This document shows, piece after piece, positions 1 to 5,449 of a stretch of 7,194 nt of DNA. Origin of the DNA: Clostridia bacterium (GTDB lineage: Bacteria > Bacillota > Clostridia > Oscillospirales > Acutalibacteraceae). Position numbers and translations under genes: made by a program. Each line of letters opens with the position of its first letter. Position 1 is the stretch's first letter. The stretch lies in NCBI GenBank assembly GCA_024689165.1, contig JAILDS010000049.1:1-7194 (forward strand). Reading direction: 5' to 3'. Below the pieces are notes generated by a model. It saw nothing but the letters and a program-made list of their open reading frames with translations. It had not been told where the DNA came from and ran no database searches.

Positions 1-115
1 ATTCGTTTTCTATAAGAACGAGCTTTTCGCCGGTATAGACCTCGGCAATAAGCTTTTTGATCAGCGTGGTTTTACCCGCGCCGAGGAAACCAGAAAAAAT
101 ATCGACCTTTGTCAT
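1..115 (-). CDS. CobW/P47K-family G3E GTPase, N-terminal fragment (cut by window edge)
   Basis: Only the first 38 codons are present; the gene continues beyond position 1. The translation opens MTKVDIF and then carries a P-loop at residues 9-17 (GFLGAGKTT), the form typical of the G3E GTPases CobW, P47K, YeiR and YjiA. It ends in LIENE, which in this family precedes the FGE-type continuation. Family members are cytoplasmic metallochaperone GTPases linked to cobalt, zinc or nickel delivery. The diagnostic CxCC metal motif would lie outside the window, so the metal cannot be inferred. The start is the ATG at 115-113, supported by an AAGAGGT ribosome binding site at 129-123, seven bases upstream. 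The gene is transcribed away from the sigma-factor gene. The family call is firm; the specific role is unknown. Confidence 0.88.
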   Translation of the reverse strand, partial: MTKVDIFSGFLGAGKTTLIKKLIAEVYTGEKLVLIENE

Positions 116-227
116 AAATAACACCTCTTCCCGCCCGACGCATCGTCGGCCGGCAGTCTTTTCGGGGCGCGGGATCCGTCCCGGCGGAATGGCTCCCACC
201 GCTCGAAGAACGGCAATTTGCCCCGTC
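116..227 (-). promoter_or_regulatory. GC-rich, potentially structured 5' leader of the CobW-family gene
   Basis: This is the untranslated stretch between the predicted transcription start and the GTPase start codon. Written as minus-strand RNA, CGGGGC (225-220) is complementary to GCCCCG (168-163), a 6-bp all-GC helix beginning within about two bases of the predicted 5' end. Inside it lie a CGGUGG/CCGCCG hairpin (one G-U pair) and a GGGA/UCCC hairpin. A further CCGACG/CGUCGG hairpin with a 3-nt loop (149-135) sits just upstream of the ribosome binding site. The layout resembles a small multi-branched regulatory RNA. I do not recognise a known class: the cobalamin box and the repeated GGACAG of NiCo RNAs are not seen. 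High GC makes chance pairing likely, so the structure is tentative. Confidence 0.35.
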
Positions 228-233
228 GTTTTG

Positions 234-261
234 ATTATATCGCTTGTGTAAATTTTGTCAA
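234..261 (-). promoter_or_regulatory. Sigma-A promoter of the CobW-family gene
   Basis: On the minus strand TTGACA (261-256) is followed after 16 bp by TATAAT (239-234). Both hexamers match the housekeeping consensus perfectly. The expected start is near 227, giving a leader of about 112 nt before the GTPase ATG at 115. No plus-strand gene overlaps the element. Confidence 0.8.
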
Positions 262-270
262 GCGCGGGAC

Positions 271-299
271 TTGAAAAAGCGTTCGCTTCGTTTTACTAT
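271..299 (+). promoter_or_regulatory. Possible sigma-A promoter upstream of the ECF sigma gene
   Basis: TTGAAA (271-276) is followed after 17 bp by TACTAT (294-299), a 5/6 and 4/6 match to consensus at ideal spacing. It would start transcription near 306, about 90 nt before the sigma start codon. It lies back to back with the minus-strand GTPase promoter, with 9 bp between the two -35 boxes. It could provide basal transcription, with the ECF-type element at 331-357 adding autoregulation. Confidence 0.45.
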
Positions 300-330
300 C
301 GAAAAGAAAAAAACATTTTTCACAGATCCC

Positions 331-357
331 TGCAACACTTCCGGTTATTTCAGCGTC
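331..357 (+). promoter_or_regulatory. Candidate ECF-type (autoregulatory) promoter
   Basis: TGCAAC (331-336), a 17-bp spacer, then CGTC (354-357) followed by TTA. This fits the general Firmicutes ECF promoter pattern, an AAC-type -35 and a CGTC-type -10 separated by 16-17 bp. It sits directly ahead of an ECF sigma gene, where self-recognised promoters are common. Transcription would begin near 364-366, leaving a leader of about 30 nt that contains the ribosome binding site. The core elements are short, so a chance match is possible. Confidence 0.5.
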
Positions 358-383
358 TTATCGATGCACAGCGAGCGAACGGA

Positions 384-388
384 AAGGA
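384..388 (+). promoter_or_regulatory. Ribosome binding site fixing the sigma-factor start
   Basis: AAGGA lies 8 nt before the ATG at 397. The frame stays open upstream to a TTG at 244 and an ATG at 364. Neither has a comparable purine-rich site, and both would add residues not expected of an ECF sigma factor. The TTG would also lie upstream of the candidate promoters at 271 and 331. Confidence 0.75.
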
Positions 389-396
389 ATTTCAAG

Positions 397-936
397 ATGA
401 CCGAAACCGATCAGGAAAACCTGAAGACCCTTATCAGCAGGGCGCGCAAAGGCAGCGCCGAAGCTTTCGGAGAGCTTTACGGGGCATATTCCGACGACAT
501 GTACAAATTTGCCCTGTGGTACCTCAAAAACTCGCACGACGCGGAAGACGCCGTACAGGACTGCGCTTTGTACGCTTACAAAAACATCGCTTTTGTCAAA
601 AAGCCCGATTCGTTCCGTTCCTGGCTGTTCAGGATACTGGCCAACAAATGCGCCGACATAACCCGCGAAAGGAAAAAAAGAGCCGATCTTGACGTCGGAG
701 ATATCGAGCAGGCCTTTTTTGACGACTATGAAGACGGTTCGGTCACACGCCTGCTCGGCCGGCTTGAGGAGGATGATCGCCGGATCGTGACTCTCGCTGT
801 GCTCGGAGAGTTCAATTCACGTGAGATCTCAAAGATCACCGGGCTGAAGGATTCCACCGTTCGCTCAAAGCTGTCGCGGAGTCTGAAAAAGCTCCGTGAA
901 ATGATCCAGACAGATGAGGAGAAAGACCATGAATGA
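397..936 (+). CDS. ECF-subfamily RNA polymerase sigma factor (sigma-70 family)
   Basis: A 179-residue protein of normal ECF size. Region sigma-2 spans about residues 20-92: an AFGELYGAYSDDMYKFA helix, the DAEDAVQD core-polymerase-binding segment at 48-55, and FRSWLFRILANKCADITR at 73-90. A variable acidic linker follows. Region sigma-4 spans about 118-172 and ends in a helix-turn-helix (SREISKITGLKDSTVRSKLSRSLKKLRE) that would read the -35 element. There is no sigma-1.1 or sigma-3. The protein directs RNA polymerase to a small set of stress- or signal-responsive promoters. Its stop codon overlaps the start of the membrane beta-propeller gene by 8 nt, implying translational coupling and a sigma/regulator pair. 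The ECF-type element at 331-357 suggests it activates its own gene. The ECF family is certain; the regulon is unknown. Confidence 0.95.
   Translation: MTETDQENLKTLISRARKGSAEAFGELYGAYSDDMYKFALWYLKNSHDAEDAVQDCALYAYKNIAFVKKPDSFRSWLFRILANKCADITRERKKRADLDVGDIEQAFFDDYEDGSVTRLLGRLEEDDRRIVTLAVLGEFNSREISKITGLKDSTVRSKLSRSLKKLREMIQTDEEKDHE
917..921 (+). promoter_or_regulatory. Ribosome binding site deciding the beta-propeller start
   Basis: AGGAG inside the last codons of the sigma gene lies 7 nt before the ATG at 929. The in-frame ATG at 914 lies ahead of this site and would add only MRRKT. The start at 929 is therefore preferred. Confidence 0.75.
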
Positions 937-3121
937 CTTTGATTTTATAAAAGAGAAAACAGCCGGTGAAAGCATCGACGCCCCGTCGTCAGTCTCGCCG
1001 GAGAACATCACCGCCGGTCTTGCCGGAGTCAGGCAGAAAAGCAGAAAAAAAAGGATAGCCCTTTCGGTATCGCTCCCGGCGGCCGCGGCTCTTTTCCTCG
1101 CGCTGGCGATATTCGTTCTGCCCAACGTACAGCTTGTTAGAAAATACACCTCTCCCTCCGGAGGCTTCCACACGGGCAACGCGGAGTCGATCGGCTTTAC
1201 ATCCTACGATGACGTCGCCGAAAAGCTCAAAGAGCTGTCCGACGCATACAAAAAAGACCAGAAAGAAAACTCTCATTACGTTATCGAGTACAACGGCGGC
1301 GCCAAATACGCGACGGATTACGCAGTAGATGAAGACGCGGTCGCGCAGGCTGTGCCTGCGGCGGTCCCCGAGATAGCCGCCGATGCAAACAACAACGGAG
1401 CCTCCGCAGGAACGGAAAGGTCTTTTTCCGAGACGAACGTTAGGGAATCGGCCGTCGACGAAGAGGACATCATAAAAACGGACGGGAACTATATCTATTA
1501 TCTTCCCTATAACGAGTATCAGTTATACATCATCAAAGCGGACGGCAGCGAGATGGTCCTCGAAAGCAAGATAGACCTCAGCGGGCGCTACGAGGGCTCC
1601 GAATACTATGACGGACTGTTCCTCAGAGGCGACACGGTCGTCGTCACCGGCACGGTCGGTCTGTACGGTGAAAACGGGAGATGGGACAGCTTTACCCTTA
1701 TCCGGATATTCGACGTTTCCGACAGAACCGCCCCGTCAGAGCTCAAATCGTTCCGTTTCGAGGGCCATTCTGCGGCGTCTTCGAGGCTCATAGGCGACAA
1801 GCTCATTGTCGTGACCTGCGACCGGCTCGACTTCGACAAGGTCGACCCGGAAGAGACTTCCACCTTTGTCCCCTGCTACTATGACGCCGAACAGCCGACC
1901 TACGTCAGCGCGGAGGATATCATCCTCCCGGAGGACACCTACCCCGACGCGACCGTCAGCGTCAGCATCATCGATCTGAGCGACCCTGCCGGGGCTGAGA
2001 CCGAGACCGTTTCCGTCTTCACAAGCGGCGGACAGGTATACTGCACGACCGAAAACCTGTACATCTACTCCGCAAAGACCGTCGCCGAAGAAACATCGGG
2101 ATCGAAGACAAAACAGAAGGAACAGACCGAGATAATGTCCTTCGACATCACCGGGGACAAGGCTGTTTACAAAACGACGGGGACCGTCGACGGATACATC
2201 ATCGACAGCTTCGCCATCGACGAGTACAATGGCTTCCTCAGGCTTGCGGTCACGGAACAGTCGTATACTTATTATTCCCGCATGAATTACTACATGGAAT
2301 CCGACTGGTCCACACGCTGCCGCGTCGTAACCCTCGACGAAAACCTGAACAAGCTCGGCGCGACCCGTACCCTTGTCGAGGACGAGGATATCCAGTCGGT
2401 ACGCTTCATGGGCGACACCGCATACGTCGTTACCTTCCGTCAGACAGACCCTCTTTTCGTGATCGACCTTTCGGACCCCGCCGCGCCTGAGATAAAAGGC
2501 GAGCTGACTCTGCCGGGTTTCTCTGCTTACCTGCACCCTGTCGGCGAGGGCATGATAGTAGGTCTCGGCTTCGGCGGAAACGAGTCCGGCACCGACGGCA
2601 GCGCCAAGATCAGCCTGTTCGACGTCTCGGACCCGGCGAACCCGATCGAAAGCGACAGCCTAATTTACAAAAACTCTTACGTAGATTCGGACTACAAGTG
2701 CTTCGTTGACATGAAGGACGGCAGCTTCCTCGTCAATCTGACGAATTACGGCGATTACTATTCGTCCGGATCCGACAACGTAATGATCCGTTTCGGTATC
2801 AACGACGGCAAGCTCATCGTGCTCACCGAATACGACGTACTCAACGACGAGCGTTCATACTCCGCCTTCGTCAGGGGCCTTTTTATCGACGACACGGTCT
2901 ACGCCGCCGTCAAGTCGGAATACTGGGACAACGCATATGATTACGTCTATTACGAAGAAGATTACGCCGAAGACAACACCCCGGATGAGGACACCTCAGA
3001 CGTCCTGATCGCAGACGGCTACAACAGCTACCAGATCGAATACGGCAGGAGGATTTTCATCAACTCCTACGACAAGGATTCCGGAGAGCTCACGGGCTCC
3101 CTTGTGCTGTACGTACAGTAA
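929..3121 (+). CDS. Membrane-anchored Beta_propel-domain protein, putative ECF anti-sigma/sensor
   Basis: A 730-residue, three-part protein. Residues 1-42 are a short charged tail ending in KSRKKR, so presumably cytoplasmic. Residues 43-65 form one transmembrane helix. The remainder would be outside the cell: a low-complexity linker to about 165, then a domain matching my memory of the Pfam Beta_propel family (COG4880, distantly WD40-like). Its hallmark SETNV..(A)VDE.DI(I)KTDG.YIYYL is at 167-192. A blade-like motif recurs four times: FDVSDRTAP (about 261), IDLSDPAGAE (about 348), IDLSDPAAPE (about 512) and FDVSDPANP (about 564). An acidic, Tyr-rich stretch precedes the C-terminus. The 8-nt overlap with the sigma gene and the type-II-like topology suggest it binds that sigma factor through the N-terminal tail and senses something outside. 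No zinc-finger (HxxxCxxC) anti-sigma motif is present, so the anti-sigma role is inference. The domain call is strong. Confidence 0.88.
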   Translation: MNDFDFIKEKTAGESIDAPSSVSPENITAGLAGVRQKSRKKRIALSVSLPAAAALFLALAIFVLPNVQLVRKYTSPSGGFHTGNAESIGFTSYDDVAEKLKELSDAYKKDQKENSHYVIEYNGGAKYATDYAVDEDAVAQAVPAAVPEIAADANNNGASAGTERSFSETNVRESAVDEEDIIKTDGNYIYYLPYNEYQLYIIKADGSEMVLESKIDLSGRYEGSEYYDGLFLRGDTVVVTGTVGLYGENGRWDSFTLIRIFDVSDRTAPSELKSFRFEGHSAASSRLIGDKLIVVTCDRLDFDKVDPEETSTFVPCYYDAEQPTYVSAEDIILPEDTYPDATVSVSIIDLSDPAGAETETVSVFTSGGQVYCTTENLYIYSAKTVAEETSGSKTKQKEQTEIMSFDITGDKAVYKTTGTVDGYIIDSFAIDEYNGFLRLAVTEQSYTYYSRMNYYMESDWSTRCRVVTLDENLNKLGATRTLVEDEDIQSVRFMGDTAYVVTFRQTDPLFVIDLSDPAAPEIKGELTLPGFSAYLHPVGEGMIVGLGFGGNESGTDGSAKISLFDVSDPANPIESDSLIYKNSYVDSDYKCFVDMKDGSFLVNLTNYGDYYSSGSDNVMIRFGINDGKLIVLTEYDVLNDERSYSAFVRGLFIDDTVYAAVKSEYWDNAYDYVYYEEDYAEDNTPDEDTSDVLIADGYNSYQIEYGRRIFINSYDKDSGELTGSLVLYVQ

Positions 3122-3146
3122 TGACAGCTCTCTCACAAGCGGCTCG

Positions 3147-3174
3147 CGGCGCGGCAAAACTGCCGCGCCGTTTT
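3147..3174 (+). terminator. Intrinsic terminator of the sigma/beta-propeller operon
   Basis: A perfect 10-bp GC-rich stem (CGGCGCGGCA at 3147-3156 with TGCCGCGCCG at 3161-3170) and an AAAC loop are followed at once by TTTT. It begins 25 nt after the beta-propeller stop codon and separates that unit from the promoter at 3199. Confidence 0.9.
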
Positions 3175-3198
3175 CATTTGAAGCGGGTTTATTTTGTC

Positions 3199-3227
3199 TT
3201 GAAATCCGCTCAAAGAGAACGTATAAT
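3199..3227 (+). promoter_or_regulatory. Sigma-A promoter of the DUF4364-like gene
   Basis: TTGAAA (3199-3204), 17-bp spacer, then a perfect TATAAT (3222-3227). Transcription is expected to begin near 3234, right at the AAGGAGA ribosome binding site (3234-3240). The leader would then be only about 17 nt before the ATG at 3251. Confidence 0.85.
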
Positions 3228-3250
3228 AACGGTAAGGAGAAGTTGCTGTT

Positions 3251-3826
3251 ATGATCGAAGATAATTTTGACACTTTCAGGACGTCGAAAGGGATCGATTC
3301 CCTTAAAACGAAAACTCAGATCAGGGTATTCATCTGCACGGTTCTTGATAAATGGAAAAAACCGGTCGAAAAAGACATTTTCGACCAAATGATCATTGAA
3401 ACGGGCATAGTAAACTATTTCGAATACAACAGCGCTCTTTACGAGCTTGAAAAGACCTCAAGCGTGAAGATAACAGCCGACGAAGACGACGCTCTGCACA
3501 TCGAACTCGACGACGCAGGCAAAGAGATATCCGACGCCTTTTCAAGAACGATCCGGGAAGATTTCATAAGCCGGTCGCTCGAGGCCATCAAAAGGCTCGA
3601 GCTCGAAAAAAGGTATGAGAGCCAGACCGAAGTCCGCAGCGAGCAGCTGCCCGACGGTCAGTACAGGCTGACGATGAAGATAGTCGTATCGGGCGTCGAA
3701 TACCTCTGCGTATCGCTGCTGATACCGACAAAGCAGAGGGCGGACGAATTCACGAAAAGGTTCCGTAAAAACCCGCACGAGCTGTACCGTTCGGTCCTTG
3801 CAAGCCTGACCGACGAGGTCGTTTAA
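3251..3826 (+). CDS. DUF4364-like winged-helix protein
   Basis: A 191-residue soluble protein without signal peptide or membrane segment. Residues about 18-90 have the helix-rich pattern of a winged helix: TQIRVFICTVLDKW, then KDIFDQMIIETGIVNYFEYNSALYELEKTSSV, then a beta-wing-like segment ending in LDDAGKEISDAF. That order, with INYF/VNYFEYNSALYELE and a G-x-E-I step before a conserved helix, is what I recall of DUF4364, a Clostridia family of presumed DNA-binding regulators. Residues about 125-190 are a mixed alpha/beta C-terminal part (YRLTMKIVVSGVEYLCVSLLIP). The start is supported by AAGGAGA and the promoter at 3199. It is a single-gene unit converging on the minus-strand hydrolase. No target or ligand can be inferred. 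The DUF4364 name rests on memory of the family pattern. Confidence 0.65.
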   Translation: MIEDNFDTFRTSKGIDSLKTKTQIRVFICTVLDKWKKPVEKDIFDQMIIETGIVNYFEYNSALYELEKTSSVKITADEDDALHIELDDAGKEISDAFSRTIREDFISRSLEAIKRLELEKRYESQTEVRSEQLPDGQYRLTMKIVVSGVEYLCVSLLIPTKQRADEFTKRFRKNPHELYRSVLASLTDEVV

Positions 3827-3854
3827 CCCGCTTTCGTGCCGTCAGGCCTGTTTT
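3801..3854 (+). terminator. Weak, long-loop terminator candidate between convergent genes
   Basis: CAAGCCTGAC (3801-3810) pairs with GTCAGGCCTG (3841-3850): seven contiguous pairs, one A-C mismatch, two more pairs, and a 30-nt loop, followed by TTTT at 3851-3854. It spans the ends of the DUF4364-like gene and of the opposing hydrolase. The large loop makes it a poor terminator, but no better one is visible in the 15-nt gap. Confidence 0.3.
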
Positions 3855-4834
3855 GCGGTCAGATCCGCGAAAACCTTCCACGCGGGGTCGGGGTAAAAAC
3901 GGTGCCCTCCTTCGCCGACGACTAAGGCGCACTTGTCCGACGCTCCGGCGGCTTCGAAGACCTTCTTCGCGGTTTCAAAGCATTCTTCCGCCCCGTGCAG
4001 AAGGAAAATATCGTCTTCCCTGCCGTTGACCTGGACGTAGATCCTCGGGGCGATGAGCCCGGCTATATCGCCCATGTCAAAAAAGTTCGCTATGCCGGGC
4101 ACATAGTTGCACACGCAGTGCCATGTATAAGCGATGGACTCTCTCCAGGAACAGACCGCGCAGGAGGGTATCGCGCCGGCAAGCTTTTCATTCGCCGCGG
4201 CGGAGTATACCGTCGCCGTACCGCCGCCGGAGTTGCCCATCACGTAGATCGGCAGCCCATCCGGATTGAAGCTGTCGTTGATAAGCTCGACCAGCCTTGA
4301 CACGTCCCAGACCCTTTCGCCTATCATCGTCCTTCCGCGCAGCAGCGAAAGCATCGAGGCATGGGTGCAGTCCGGGTACGGCGTTCCGCCGCGCTCACCG
4401 AAGCAGCGCTGTTCAAGCGCCATCGCGGTATAACCCTGATTAACGGCCTGAACGGCAAAATCCTTGGATCTCGCCCGCGGCTCGTTTTCCTCACCGCCGA
4501 CGACGTTTATGCCAAGCGAATTGCGCATCCCGGTAGAATGGCCCTGCAGGCAGATCATAAAGCCTTTGGAGCGCGTTTTCGGCTCAAGCCTGACGCACAG
4601 CGCGGAATATCCCGGCTCCGTATTGAAGGTCATCCACGTTTCGGTATAAGAGTCCTTTTCTTCGACAGATTCTATCCGCAGCACGGGATCGCATCTTTCG
4701 AACTTGTCAAGCCCAAGCAGCTCATGAAGCTTTTTTCTCGCGTTTTTCTGCCAGACAGCGTAGTCGCCGCCTGCATACCTCATGGAAGGTTCGATGCTCT
4801 TTATTGCTTTTGCGTTCAGTTCGGCCGGCAGCAT
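3842..4834 (-). CDS. Cytoplasmic alpha/beta hydrolase (acetyl-xylan-esterase / dienelactone-hydrolase-like)
   Basis: A 330-residue serine hydrolase with no signal peptide. The nucleophile elbow is G-N-S-G-G-G at 200-205 (Ser202). The acid is Asp274 or Asp275 in NGREDD, and the base is His311 in GEGGHRF, giving the expected Ser-Asp-His order. QGHSTG at 97-102 occupies the oxyanion-loop position after a beta-strand. The CNYVPGI and IAPRIYVQVNG segments resemble the Abhydrolase_7/AXE1-like families, which deacetylate or cleave small carbohydrate or other esters; the true substrate is unknown. The start is the ATG at 4834-4832, with a near-perfect AGGAGGT site at 4848-4842, seven bases upstream. 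It has its own promoter (4897-4869), divergent from and overlapping that of the NimA-like gene, and ends 15 nt from the opposing DUF4364-like gene. The hydrolase fold is confident; the esterase activity is inferred. Confidence 0.85.
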   Translation of the reverse strand: MLPAELNAKAIKSIEPSMRYAGGDYAVWQKNARKKLHELLGLDKFERCDPVLRIESVEEKDSYTETWMTFNTEPGYSALCVRLEPKTRSKGFMICLQGHSTGMRNSLGINVVGGEENEPRARSKDFAVQAVNQGYTAMALEQRCFGERGGTPYPDCTHASMLSLLRGRTMIGERVWDVSRLVELINDSFNPDGLPIYVMGNSGGGTATVYSAAANEKLAGAIPSCAVCSWRESIAYTWHCVCNYVPGIANFFDMGDIAGLIAPRIYVQVNGREDDIFLLHGAEECFETAKKVFEAAGASDKCALVVGEGGHRFYPDPAWKVFADLTAKQA

Positions 4835-4868
4835 ATAAAAGACCTCCTGTAAAAAGTTATCATATCAA

Positions 4869-4897
4869 TTTATAACACTGTTTTTGGGTTTTGACAA
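4869..4897 (-). promoter_or_regulatory. Sigma-A promoter of the minus-strand hydrolase
   Basis: On the minus strand TTGTCA (4897-4892), 17-bp spacer, TATAAA (4874-4869), each 5/6 to consensus. Predicted start is near 4862, about 28 nt before the ATG at 4834. Its -35 shares bases with the plus-strand promoter at 4891-4919. Confidence 0.75.
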
Positions 4898-4919
4898 GAG
4901 TTCGCTGCTGTGTTATTTT
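4891..4919 (+). promoter_or_regulatory. Sigma-A promoter (extended -10) of the NimA-like gene
   Basis: A perfect TTGACA (4891-4896), 17-bp spacer, then TATTTT (4914-4919) with a TG at 4911-4912 forming an extended -10. The predicted start near 4925-4926 coincides with the ribosome binding site GGGGTGAT (4925-4932), so the leader is only about 12 nt. Confidence 0.75.
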
Positions 4920-4937
4920 CCATCGGGGTGATGCAAA

Positions 4938-5408
4938 ATGTTCAGAGAGGTCGTAAGACACAAGCAGGCGCTTTCTTGCGATGAATGCGTCCGGCTTCTT
5001 ACCGAGCTGCCGCGCGGCGTGCTCAGCGTGATAACCGAAGACGGTTATCCGTATGCGTTTCCCATAAACCAGTATTACCGTGACGGCTGCCTTTACTTTC
5101 ATTCAGGCCCTTCCGGGCACAAGATCGACTGCATGAAAGCGTGCGATAAGGCGTCCTTCTGCGCTTACGATAACGGGTTCAGAAAACCGGGCGAATGGGC
5201 GCTGAACATCAGCAGCGTGATCTGCTTCGGCCGACTGGACGTTGTTGAGGACCATGACGAAGCCTTAGAGCTGTCAAGACTTCTGAGCCTGAAATTCACC
5301 TCCGACACGGACTATATCGACCGTGAGATCGCCCGGTCGGGACAAAAGGTCCTCGTTTTCAGGCTGAAGATCGAGCACATGACCGGAAAGCTCGTAAACG
5401 AGGCGTAA
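4938..5408 (+). CDS. Pyridoxamine-5'-phosphate-oxidase-fold flavoprotein, NimA-like
   Basis: A 156-residue soluble protein with the split-barrel fold of the COG3467/NimA group. The order of elements fits: an N-terminal helix ending in LLTELPRGVLSVITEDGYPYAFPINQYY (20-47), then CLYFHSGPSGHKIDCM (51-66), the usual flavin-phosphate contact region, then KASFCAYD and a strand ICFGRLDVV, with a C-terminal helix and VFRLKIEHMTGK. Family members bind FMN (sometimes heme or F420) and some reduce 5-nitroimidazoles, but most are uncharacterised, so resistance should not be assumed. The start is supported by GGGGTGAT at 4925-4932. It is the first gene of a likely plus-strand run with the secreted hydrolase and xylB, although a hairpin overlaps its stop codon. 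Confidence 0.8.
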   Translation: MFREVVRHKQALSCDECVRLLTELPRGVLSVITEDGYPYAFPINQYYRDGCLYFHSGPSGHKIDCMKACDKASFCAYDNGFRKPGEWALNISSVICFGRLDVVEDHDEALELSRLLSLKFTSDTDYIDREIARSGQKVLVFRLKIEHMTGKLVNEA

Positions 5409-5428
5409 ACACGCCTCGCGACAATTTT
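5400..5428 (+). terminator. Hairpin over the stop codon of the NimA-like gene (weak terminator or attenuator)
   Basis: GAGGCGT (5400-5406) and ACGCCTC (5411-5417) form a perfect 7-bp stem with an AAAC loop. The TAA stop (5406-5408) lies partly in stem and loop. The only T-run, TTTT at 5425-5428, is displaced by 7 nt, so termination is probably partial. No convincing promoter follows, so the hydrolase and xylB probably depend on read-through. Confidence 0.4.
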
Positions 5429-5449
5429 ATAACAGAGAGGTTCGCAAAA

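Noticed and set aside
212..222. Small inverted repeat GGCAA-T-TTGCC as a repressor operator
   Set aside because: Arms of 5 bp are too short to separate from chance, and it does not match the Zur or Fur box patterns I know.
244..396. N-terminal extension of the sigma factor from TTG at 244
   Set aside because: It has no ribosome binding site, lies upstream of the candidate promoters, and adds 51 residues not seen in ECF sigma factors. The ATG at 397 has AAGGA at proper spacing.
255..692. 145-codon open frame overlapping the sigma gene in another frame
   Set aside because: The product is Arg/Gln-rich shadow sequence without homology signals; the frame of the sigma factor carries both sigma domains.
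1736..2536. 266-codon open frame on the minus strand
   Set aside because: It lies wholly antisense to the beta-propeller gene and has no ribosome binding site or recognisable domain. Long antisense frames are expected in GC-rich coding DNA.
2996..3388. 130-codon minus-strand open frame
   Set aside because: It crosses a strong plus-strand terminator and promoter and has no supporting start signal.
4361..4852. 163-codon open frame on the plus strand
   Set aside because: It is antisense to the minus-strand hydrolase, whose catalytic motifs and ribosome binding site are clear, and runs across that gene's start region.
5405..5433. TATAAC-like -10 ahead of the secreted hydrolase
   Set aside because: At 17-bp spacing the -35 would be GTAAAC, a poor match. 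The gene more likely relies on upstream transcription.
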